From Simkania sp. (GTDB taxonomy: Bacteria; Chlamydiota; Chlamydiia; Chlamydiales; Simkaniaceae): a stretch of 5,008 nt of DNA. Made by a program: the position numbers and the translations under genes. The stretch's first letter is position 1; the number at the start of each line of letters is the position of its first letter. The stretch lies in contig JANQJX010000089.1 of the NCBI GenBank assembly GCA_028281425.1, positions 1 through 5,008 on the forward strand, in the 5' to 3' direction. This document shows positions 1 to 5,008 of this stretch, in pieces. The notes beneath the pieces were generated by a model, which was given only the letters and a program-made list of their open reading frames with translations, was not told the origin of the DNA and ran no database searches.

Positions 1-89
1 GATTTTGTAGTGTCTTTGGAAAGTGGAACGTTCATTTTTAGTGACTTAAGTTAAATTTTGCGAAAGTTGGGCTAGCTGCTCTTTTTTGT

Positions 90-740
90 TTGGTGAACCG
101 TAGTCAAACCTGTCGATGGGTTAAAAAACTTTTACCTATACTAGAGAAAACATTAGGGCATAGTATAAGCCTTCCGAAAAGAAAAATCTGCTTCGTATCG
201 GAATTTCAAGAGTTGTTCCCAAAAGCTTTTGATGTCATGATAGATGTTACCGAACGAAAATGCCAAAGACCTGCTTTCTCAAAAAATCTTAAAAGAAGAT
301 ACTCAGGAAAGCAAAAAGGTCATACAAGAAAAAATACACTTATTGTAGATAGAGAAAAGCATATTCGTTTCCTATCTAATACGAAGAACGGTCGGTTTCA
401 TGACTTGACTTTGTTTAAAAAAGAAGCGATAGCGTCCTGCTTTTCAAGCGATTTTTCTCTTTTCGTTGATAAAGGATATACAGGGATTCCTTCTTTATTA
501 CCAGAACAAGTGAATGTCTATATTCCGAAGAAAAAAAAGAAAAATAAAAAGCTAACCTCCTGTGAAAGAGTGTACAACCAGATTATTAATTCCTTAAGGA
601 TGCCAGTAGAGCACGCGATTGGCGGAATGAAGAGATATGGATGGATGCAAGTTCCCATTAGAAATAAAAGTTGAGATATGGAAAACCAGTTTCCGTTGTT
701 ATGTGCAGGTCTTTGGAATTTCCACCTAGATCGCAAATAA
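90..740 (+). pseudogene. IS5-superfamily DDE transposase, interrupted by an in-frame stop
   Basis: This is a cut-and-paste transposase with the DDE_Tnp_4-type RNase H fold. The frame read from the TTG at 90 has a helix-turn-helix-like start (NRSQTCRWVKKLLPILEKTLG, residues 3-23). The family block IDVTERKCQRP follows, supplying the first catalytic Asp (D52). Next are YSGKQKGHTRKN (71-82), GRFHD (101-105), VDKGYTG with the second Asp (D127), and VEHAIGGMKRY with the catalytic Glu (E174). A TGA at 672-674 stops the frame after RNKS. The same frame then encodes DMENQFPLLCAGLWNFHLDRK up to TAA at 738-740, and GLWNFHL is the normal C-terminal end of this family. I therefore read the TGA as a nonsense mutation in an old copy. 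The frame is open back to 45, but the usual N-terminal part of about 60-70 residues is missing or unrecognisable, and TTG is only a nominal start. No Shine-Dalgarno sequence or clear terminal inverted repeats are visible. Family assignment is confident; pseudogene status is likely. Confidence 0.85.
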
Positions 741-845
741 TCAGAGAGTAGTGGAGGCCTCCCGATTTTCTATCTTTTATTACACAACAAGCCTAATCTG
801 GGCCTGCTTATAAACCGAGTGACTTTTTAAAGAAAAACTGTTGAA

Positions 846-1048
846 GTGATTTTTTTTGATAAAAGGAGACCCGGAAGATATGAGCAAATTGAAATGGTCA
901 GTTTAGAAGATCTAGTTCTTCAAACTCATCACGCCTGCCGTTTTATTGCTATCTGGTCTTTTAAGTTTGTGGAAAAACAGCTCAAAAAAATTGAAACAAA
1001 TCACCCTCACTATAAGGATATGGCCTTCTTCGCTTATTTAAATGCCTA
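846..1048 (+). pseudogene. IS5-type transposase, frameshifted N-terminal fragment
   Basis: The stretch RYEQIEMVSLEDLVLQTH, followed by FIAIWSFKFVEKQLKKIETNHP, is the N-terminal region (DUF772-like) of a second IS5-type transposase. It is a different lineage from the copy at 90-740. In relatives the next words are KGYGLLRLFKCL. Here they appear only after a frame change: the first frame reads TAT AAG GAT from 1011, whereas GGA TAT GGC CTT from 1016 gives GYGLLRLFKCL. One base is thus missing near 1014-1016. After 1048 the shifted frame stays open to TAA at 1124-1126, but the residues (KISNFTEKVLLHQ and on) no longer match the LLQF/EDLSDRE block expected there. The element was therefore cut by deletion or recombination, and the whole catalytic domain is absent. 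The GTG at 846 is not a convincing start, because the frame has only a few unrelated residues before RYEQIEM. This is a dead fragment. Confidence 0.75.
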
Positions 1049-1142
1049 AAGATCTCAAATTTTACAGAAAAAGTGTTGCTTCACCAAATTTTTCTTTTGG
1101 TTAATAAATGGAAATTGATAAATTAATTTTTTGATTTAAAAA

Positions 1143-1152
1143 GGGAAAGGGG
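1143..1152 (+). promoter_or_regulatory. Shine-Dalgarno region of the persulfide dioxygenase-like gene
   Basis: The purine run GGGAAAGGGG ends 6 bases before the ATG at 1159, a normal spacing, and supports that ATG as the start. The leader before it is very AT-rich. Possible but weak promoter boxes are TTGGTT (1097-1102) with TAAATT (1119-1124), 16 bases apart. I would not rely on them. The leader also overlaps the end of the transposase remnant, so the present promoter may come from IS debris. Confidence 0.5.
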
Positions 1153-1158
1153 AAAAAG

Positions 1159-2553
1159 ATGTTATTGTATTGTTTTGAAGAAGAAGGCCTTGGTCAATAT
1201 TCCTATGCGATTGGCTGTAAAAAGAAAGGGCAGATTGCAATTATCGACCCTTCACAAGATATAGAAGCCTACTTGAAATATGCGGTGGAAAATGATTTAA
1301 TTATTTCTCATATTTTTGAAACTCACATTCATAGTGACTATGCTTCTGGAGCAAGAGAATTAGCCTTAAGGGCGCGAGCAAGACTTTTCCTTTCTGGATA
1401 TGATCGAAAAGAGAAGTATGAGGTTAGCTTTCCTCATAAAAAAATGTATGAAAATGATTTTTTTCAAATTGGTTCTATTGAGTTGAAAGTGTTTCATACC
1501 CCAGGACATACTCCTGAACATATTTCATTTTTAATCTATGATCTCGAAGTTTCAAGGGAGAAACCTTATGGAATATTTTCAGGAGATGTTTTTCAGGTAG
1601 GAGGAATGACAGATTTTTCTGACCCAGAAGAAAGAAATCCTAAATCAGCCAAACTCTTCTATCTTTTTGTTCAAAGAACATTAAAAAATTTTTCAGATGA
1701 ATTAAAAATTTTTCCGGTCCATCGCTTTAGCTCCTGCCATGATTTAAAAATGAAAAATTTTCTTTTTTCAACTCTTGGACATGAAAGAAAAGTTAACCCT
1801 TTTTTAAATATTTCTCTGAATGAAGAAAATTTTTTATCTAAGTTTCTAGGACGTAAGATTCATTTTCCTTCTTATTATATTTGGATGAAGGCATCTAATG
1901 CTTCTGGTGAGTGGATTCAACATCCTTGTCCAACTGCTCTTGATATCCATACTTTTAAAAAACATCTTGATTTTGGAGCGACATTGATCGATCTTAGAGA
2001 AGCCTGTTTTTTTGGCAAAGGGCATGTTCCTTCTTCGATTTGTATTGGTGCAAGTGTTAAAGTGGGCTTTTGGGCTTCCCGTTTTGTTTCTTACAAGAAG
2101 CCTCTTCTTCTCTTAACAAGGCATCCCATACAAATTGAACGTGTTCTTCGTTTTTTAGTGCATGTGGGGTTTAACAATGTTTTAGGTTATTTAAAAGGGG
2201 GATTTTTGCATTGGAAAAAGAGAAATTTTCCCATAGAGACCCTTCCAGAACTTACCGCATTTCAAGTCAAAGAGATGATAGATCATCGAGATCCGATCAA
2301 GCTTATTGATGTGCGTACAGAAATAGAGTGGGATTGTGCTCATATTAAAGATTCGATCCATATTTCTTGCTTTGATATTCCAGATCACCCCATGAAAATA
2401 TCAAATGAAAAATTCATTTTTATCTGTTCAGGAGGGTATCGTTCTATTTTGGCTGCAAGTTTTTATAAACAGCTTGGCTTTCCTTTTGTTTATCATGTAA
2501 AAGGGGGGATCCGTTCATGGCGAATGGAAAACTTGCCTGTTATTTCTCTTTAA
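1159..2553 (+). CDS. CstB-like persulfide dioxygenase / pseudo-rhodanese / rhodanese fusion
   Basis: This 464-residue protein has three domains. Residues 1-230 are a metallo-beta-lactamase fold of the ETHE1/persulfide dioxygenase group. They carry THIHSDYASG (H56, H58, D60), TPGHTPEH (H117), FSGDVFQVGG (D143) and FPVHRFSS (H188). By family knowledge, the residues matching H56, H117 and D143 bind the single iron. Residues about 258-358 form a rhodanese-like domain (LIDLREACFFGKGHVP) whose active loop reads LLLLTRHP, with Thr320 where Cys is expected, so it is catalytically dead. Residues about 365-464 form a second rhodanese (KLIDVRTEIEW) with a normal loop CSGGYRS; C423 is the likely persulfide-carrying Cys. 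Staphylococcal CstB has the same order and nearly the same length, and turns persulfides into thiosulfate and sulfite products. A cytoplasmic role in sulfide or persulfide clearance is inferred. No signal peptide or membrane segment is seen. The ATG has a good Shine-Dalgarno sequence, and the gene is monocistronic. No CstR-like regulator or sulfide quinone reductase lies nearby. Confidence 0.9.
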   Translation: MLLYCFEEEGLGQYSYAIGCKKKGQIAIIDPSQDIEAYLKYAVENDLIISHIFETHIHSDYASGARELALRARARLFLSGYDRKEKYEVSFPHKKMYENDFFQIGSIELKVFHTPGHTPEHISFLIYDLEVSREKPYGIFSGDVFQVGGMTDFSDPEERNPKSAKLFYLFVQRTLKNFSDELKIFPVHRFSSCHDLKMKNFLFSTLGHERKVNPFLNISLNEENFLSKFLGRKIHFPSYYIWMKASNASGEWIQHPCPTALDIHTFKKHLDFGATLIDLREACFFGKGHVPSSICIGASVKVGFWASRFVSYKKPLLLLTRHPIQIERVLRFLVHVGFNNVLGYLKGGFLHWKKRNFPIETLPELTAFQVKEMIDHRDPIKLIDVRTEIEWDCAHIKDSIHISCFDIPDHPMKISNEKFIFICSGGYRSILAASFYKQLGFPFVYHVKGGIRSWRMENLPVISL

Positions 2554-2567
2554 CCCATATTTTTACA

Positions 2568-2720
2568 TCATCTTTCTAAAACATCTACATGCGCTGTTTC
2601 GCTAGTGCATCCAATAAATTCTTTTAGATGAGGTTGCAAACCTATCCATTCAGGAGTGCTTTTGAGCTGAAATTTTTTGAATCGATGTTTTATCATAGGG
2701 AAAAGATTTTTTAATGGGAT
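2568..2720 (-). pseudogene. Open reading frame continuing in frame past the stop of the membrane protein gene
   Basis: Past the TGA (2723-2721) of the upstream gene, the same reading frame stays open for 50 codons to a TGA at 2570-2568. It begins IPLKNLFPMIKHRFKKF and later reads STPEWIGLQPHLKEF. The composition looks protein-like (charged, with W, P and H in sensible places) rather than random. Either the upstream gene once ran on to about 301 residues and gained a nonsense mutation, or this is a small separate ORF starting at the ATG 2696-2694 (42 residues, MIKHRFKKF...). No Shine-Dalgarno sequence precedes that ATG. The frame ends 15 bases from the stop of the convergent sulfur gene. I cannot name a family. 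Confidence 0.3.
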
Positions 2721-3476
2721 TCACAAGGGGTTAAAAACCTCTTCAAGAGATTGTAGAATTTCTATAGAAGCGATTGTTATACCTGTATCCCTTTGATTTT
2801 GCCTGTCTTGAAGAATATGGTTTTGCATTTTAAGAGCAAGGGATGCTTGTAATTGAAGATCGGTGATATTTTTTAACAACGCTAGACCCTTTTTATACTC
2901 TTTCAATTTTAAATAGGTCATCATTAAATCTTTTTTTGCTGAGTTCACTGTCTTTATAAGGCCAAGTATGGGTATTTGCATTAAAAAGGGAAGACCTTCA
3001 TAACATTTTTTTTCTGCAGTCTTAATGAGTTGATCTGCAAGTGGTAGATCATTATCCTTGAGTGCCTTTTTGATCTCTTTGTAAATCTTTTTAATAGTAG
3101 AAACAAGTCTTGGTCGTGCAATGATTGCAATGGCTAATTGCTGCTGTATTTGCCCAATGGTATAAAGGGCAAAGAGGTGTATATTGAAGGGGATCCCTGA
3201 TAAATAACCTACTATAGCAATTGTCGCTGGAAACAATGTAAAAAATATTTGAGTGACAACATGAGTACACAGCTTACTTGTTTGTTCAACTGGATAAGGA
3301 GATTGTGCATAATAAAGATTAAAAAGAGCAGATAATGCGATTGCGGTGACAACGGTGTGTAAACTTTGAAGGGAAGATAGAGTTGCTTTACTTTGATGAT
3401 AAGCGTAATATCCTACAGTGACCAATGCATTTATCCCGGCATAGGTAAAAGTGTCATTTTGAATAAGATTTGTCAT
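2721..3476 (-). CDS. Hypothetical multi-pass membrane protein with helical C-terminal region
   Basis: I do not recognise this 251-residue protein. The first half is hydrophobic, with about three to four probable membrane segments: roughly residues 11-27 (weak), 38-57 (HTVVTAIALSALFNLYYA), 72-93 (VVTQIFFTLFPATIAIVGYL) and 99-120. The second half is soluble-looking and helical. Residues 133-157 (EIKKALKDNDLPLADQLIKTAEK) and 180-205 (AKKDLMMTYLKLKEYKKGLALLKNI) look like TPR-type helix pairs, so a partner-binding role on one side of the membrane is possible. The ATG at 3476-3474 is supported by GGAG six bases upstream. There is no cleavable signal peptide; the first helix may act as an anchor. 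The gene converges on the persulfide dioxygenase-like gene and diverges from tRNA-Ala. Its C-terminus may be cut short by a nonsense codon (see the in-frame extension at 2720-2568). An inclusion or inner membrane protein of an intracellular bacterium is a guess only. Confidence 0.75.
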   Translation of the reverse strand: MTNLIQNDTFTYAGINALVTVGYYAYHQSKATLSSLQSLHTVVTAIALSALFNLYYAQSPYPVEQTSKLCTHVVTQIFFTLFPATIAIVGYLSGIPFNIHLFALYTIGQIQQQLAIAIIARPRLVSTIKKIYKEIKKALKDNDLPLADQLIKTAEKKCYEGLPFLMQIPILGLIKTVNSAKKDLMMTYLKLKEYKKGLALLKNITDLQLQASLALKMQNHILQDRQNQRDTGITIASIEILQSLEEVFNPL

Positions 3477-3482
3477 AAAAAT

Positions 3483-3536
3483 CTCCGTAATGATAAAACT
3501 TTTAGTAAGACTAAGTGTTTAACAAAAATTTTTCAA
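3483..3536 (-). promoter_or_regulatory. Ribosome binding site and candidate promoter of the membrane protein gene
   Basis: On the - strand, GGAG (3486-3483) lies 6 bases before the ATG and is a good Shine-Dalgarno sequence. Farther up, TTGAAA (3536-3531) and TAGTCT (3513-3508) are separated by 17 bases and could be the -35 and -10 boxes. That would give a leader of about 25 bases. The -35 box is close to consensus and the -10 box is weak. The ribosome binding site is reliable; the promoter is tentative. Confidence 0.4.
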
Positions 3537-3556
3537 GCCAAATCATAGAAAAGCAA

Positions 3557-3586
3557 TTGCTAGAAAAATCATTTTTCAGCTATTTT
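3557..3586 (+). promoter_or_regulatory. Candidate promoter of tRNA-Ala
   Basis: TTGCTA (3557-3562) and TATTTT (3581-3586) are 18 bases apart. They lie 16 bases before the mature 5' end of the tRNA, which leaves room for a short leader removed by RNase P. The match is fair, and the placement relative to the tRNA is the main support. The spacer is filled by the inverted repeat described separately. Confidence 0.35.
3559..3580. repeat. Inverted repeat between divergent genes
   Basis: The bases form GCT-a-GAAAAAT-c-ATTTTTC-AGC. The inner 7-base arms (3563-3569 and 3571-3577) pair perfectly around a single central C. The outer GCT/AGC extends the dyad with one bulged A. It lies between the tRNA-Ala gene and the divergent membrane protein gene, inside the proposed tRNA promoter spacer. 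It could be an operator or a small hairpin. With a one-base centre it cannot form a good RNA loop without opening some pairs, so a protein-binding dyad is the better reading. Chance in AT-rich DNA is not excluded. Confidence 0.4.
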
Positions 3587-3602
3587 CTTTAAATCCAATA
3601 AA

Positions 3603-3675
3603 GGGGGCTTAGCTCAGTTGGTAGAGCGTCTGATTTGCATTCAGAAGGTGAGGAGTTCGATTCTCCTAGCCTCCA
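3603..3675 (+). tRNA. tRNA-Ala (anticodon UGC)
   Basis: A complete 73-base cloverleaf is visible. The acceptor stem is GGGGGCT (3603-3609) with AGCCTCC (3668-3674), including one G-U pair, and the discriminator is A3675. The D arm is GCTC/GAGC around AGTTGGTA. The anticodon stem is TCTGA/TCAGA with loop TTTGCAT, giving anticodon TGC (3636-3638), which reads GCN alanine codons. The variable loop is AGGTG. The T arm is AGGAG/CTCCT with loop TTCGATT. CCA is not encoded (ATTCCA follows), so CCA must be added by nucleotidyltransferase. The gene stands alone here, with no tRNA-Ile or rRNA beside it. No copy of its 3' end was seen elsewhere in the window, so there is no sign of use as an integration site within these limits. 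Confidence 0.97.
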
Positions 3676-3679
3676 TTCC

Positions 3680-3704
3680 ACTTGTAGATACGCAAGTTTT
3701 TTTT
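3680..3704 (+). terminator. Intrinsic terminator after tRNA-Ala
   Basis: The arms ACTTG (3680-3684) and CAAGT (3693-3697) flank an 8-base loop and run into eight T residues (3697-3704). The stem is short at 5 pairs. The position directly after the tRNA and the long T-tract make it a good candidate for ending tRNA transcription before the opposing NB-ARC remnant. Confidence 0.6.
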
Positions 3705-3845
3705 ATGTAAGTTGGTTACGTAAAGAAATCTCTTGGCGTCTATTCATTCAAAATAGGAAGAAAAGAGGAGAATTCTTTTTTGTATGGAGACCGTGAGGGC
3801 CTTTTACCCACAACGATGTCATCAAATTTCTTTTCTCGAACTATT

Positions 3846-4920
3846 TTAAGGTTTTCTTTTGATGAAAATCCACTTTCCTAGCCGATAGTGTAAAGCCGCT
3901 TCCTCAGTGAAAAGCAAATCCCTTGCATTTTCTAGGTAAAAACCATCACTACCTATTTGGTCGATACTTAGCTCATTCACAAACTGACGAAGGAAACGCT
4001 CATGATCTAACTCGTTGTTTAGCGTCTTTTCTTGCAGGATGAAACCTTTTGTCCCAAATTTCTCCAAAAACCAAGAGACGTGCAGATCCCATTGAATTAG
4101 GGTTTTCCAGTCTTCTAATTGATCGGGATCTAACTCATTTCCAAGTTGATAGAGAAAATGGAGAACCTCGTCTTTTTGTGGAGGTTCACTTTCTCTCACA
4201 AGGTCTTGTCGGATTCTGTGAATAGAGAGGGTTTTTTTTTCTTTGTTGTGTTTTATCAGCGCATAGCCGATGAGGGTTCGAAGGATGTCGTCTGATTGAA
4301 GTTCTTGTTCAAGAGAATTTGGTTCTTTAGCAGCAATCCATTGTTCTAACCAGGTTTGGGGAATTTCATCTGGAAAGAGGTAGGCACAAAAGTTAAGCCA
4401 ATCGAGAGCTAAAGGATGTTTTGATTTCAGTTTGGTTGCTGTGATTTGCCATGCTGGAAGGAGACTAGAATGAGAATAACGGGGATCTTTCTTCATATGC
4501 TGCATGAGCACTTTTTTATTTTCGGTGAGCTTTTTTAGATAGGTTATTTCGGTTTCTAATGGGGATTTTGCAAGGTCGTGTGCGGCTTGGTTGACCAGGA
4601 AGGGGTGGTGATCGAGTGCACTGATTAAGGGTTGTTGTTGTTTGTGTTGGAAGCTTATTTGTGACTGTCTTAAATAAATCGAGGGCTTCTTGGTCAGTAA
4701 AGAGAGGCACTTCTATACAGGGTATTCGCCACGACTCTTTGGATCGGGAGGTGATTAAGATCGCTCCGTTTCCTCTTTGGGGTAGAGTTAAGGATTTTTT
4801 GGCATTGTCAAAAATAAGGAGATAGGGTTTTGAGAATTTTTCATTTTCTAGGTGAGTGTGGACTCGGTTTTGGGTACTTTCAAAGGGGTCGTCTTTCTCT
4901 GTTGGGATCCCTAGTGCTAC
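3846..4920 (-). pseudogene. NB-ARC/STAND-type (NLR-like) ATPase, broken gene
   Basis: Two overlapping frames together encode an NB-ARC-type ATPase without its start. Frame one, from 4920, gives VALGIPTEKDD, then Walker B YLLIFDNA (about 4824-4801), the sensor-like GAILITSRS (4767-4741) and VPLFTDQEALDLFKTVTN. Near 4653-4656 one extra base shifts the frame. Frame two continues SFQHKQQQPLISALDHHPFLVNQAAHDLA, where HHPFLVNQA is the GLPL-like motif. It then runs through a winged-helix-like segment (LALDWLNFCAYLFPDEIPQTWL) and the MHD-like SIHRIRQDLVRE (about 4229-4194), then helical sequence to TAA at 3848-3846. STAND proteins of this type are nucleotide switches, usually with repeat sensors at the C-terminus. 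The Walker A loop and any effector domain are missing here, being beyond the IS630 end or lost. No long TPR or LRR array follows the ATPase, so the C-terminus may also be cut. The apparent starts at 4511 (GTG) and 4710 (GTG) are artefacts of the frameshift. Confidence 0.75.
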
Positions 4921-4921
4921 G

Positions 4922-5008
4922 TCAATATTTAATTTTAGGATAAATTGATTTTAGTTTGCGCCTTGCATCTCCAACGGTAAATTGCCAATCTACCCCCCTT
5001 TGCTTTGT
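4922..5008 (-). CDS. IS630-family transposase, C-terminal end (partial)
   Basis: The frame entering from the right edge encodes 28 residues containing GVDWQFTVGDARRKLKSIYP and stops at TGA (4924-4922). The pattern VxWQFT..DAR.KLK.LYP is the typical C-terminal tail of one group of IS630/Tc1-mariner-type DDE transposases, as I recall it from family members. The rest of the gene, with the catalytic residues, lies outside the window, so intactness cannot be judged. The stop is one base from the point where the recognisable NB-ARC frame on the same strand begins, and the two frames differ. IS630 elements insert at TA, and several TA steps lie in 4925-4945, so the exact element end cannot be fixed from this side alone. 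Confidence 0.65.
   Translation of the reverse strand, partial: TKQRGVDWQFTVGDARRKLKSIYPKIKY

Noticed and set aside
1..60. Left-end sequence as an IS terminal inverted repeat
   Set aside because: I compared it by eye with 741-845 and found no matching inverted copy, so no element boundary can be supported.
518..736. 72-residue frame on the - strand opposite the first transposase
   Set aside because: It is a shadow of the A-rich coding strand (its F-run mirrors the Lys codons) and overlaps a clearly recognised transposase.
2191..2388. 65-residue frame on the - strand inside the sulfur gene
   Set aside because: It lies wholly within the well-supported rhodanese-coding region, and its sequence has no family features.
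672..2723. Two in-frame TGA codons (672-674 and 2723-2721) followed by open frame, suggesting TGA read as Trp or Sec
   Set aside because: The intact gene at 1159-2553 uses TGG for all its Trp residues and has no internal TGA. The IS630 tail ends naturally at TGA. No SECIS-like hairpin is evident after either codon. Ordinary nonsense mutation is simpler.
3603..3675. tRNA-Ala as the attachment site of an integrated element
   Set aside because: No integrase gene and no direct repeat of the tRNA 3' end were seen in the window.
3676..3845. Short + strand ORF with AGGAG ahead of an ATG near 3784
   Set aside because: It would encode only about 19 residues (METVRAFYPQRCH...) with no recognisable features, so chance is likelier.
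4516..4655. Lower part of the 64-residue frame from 4710 (TTTTLNQCTRSPPLPGQP)
   Set aside because: Past about 4655 this frame is out-of-phase reading of the NB-ARC gene. The other frame gives the conserved HHPFLVNQAAHDLA.

Overview
The window is AT-rich DNA from what looks like an obligate-intracellular, amoeba-associated bacterium. A member of the Chlamydiae (Parachlamydia/Protochlamydia/Simkania type) is my best guess. It rests on base composition, the decaying insertion sequences, the NB-ARC-type protein remnant and the style of the unknown membrane protein. It is an inference; no marker gene here fixes the lineage. The window holds few genes, two of them intact, set among decaying mobile DNA and one broken large gene.

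Layout. Bases 1-1126 are IS debris on the + strand. First comes a DDE transposase of the IS5 superfamily (about 90-740) with its catalytic triad but an in-frame TGA before its last 21 residues. A spacer of about 100 bases follows, with no recognisable gene; its only visible structure is a 10-base perfect palindrome, GGAGGCCTCC, at 753-762. Then comes the N-terminal stub of a different IS5-type transposase (846-1048), frameshifted and cut off. Bases 1-44 hold nothing I can identify.

Bases 1159-2553 (+) encode an intact three-domain protein: a metallo-beta-lactamase-fold domain of the persulfide dioxygenase type, a cysteine-less rhodanese domain and an active-type rhodanese domain. This is the architecture of staphylococcal CstB and points to oxidation of sulfide-derived persulfide. 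Facing it on the - strand is an unknown multi-pass membrane protein with a helical, possibly TPR-like tail (3476-2721). Its reading frame stays open for 50 more codons beyond its TGA stop (2720-2568).

A tRNA-Ala(UGC) gene at 3603-3675 (+) is divergent from the membrane protein gene and followed by a likely intrinsic terminator. A 22-base dyad lies between the two units. The right end (3846-4920, -) is a broken NB-ARC/STAND-type ATPase gene. It keeps Walker B, sensor, GLPL-like, winged-helix and MHD-like regions, but has a frameshift near 4655 and no P-loop. Exactly where its frame fades, the C-terminal end of an IS630-family transposase begins (5008-4922, -), so the gene appears to have been split or truncated by that element.

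The genes do not form one pathway. The sulfur protein stands alone, with its own Shine-Dalgarno sequence and no visible partner gene. The rest records IS invasion and decay around a tRNA gene. I see no CRISPR array, phage module or complete new defence system; the closest thing to one is the degraded NLR-like gene.
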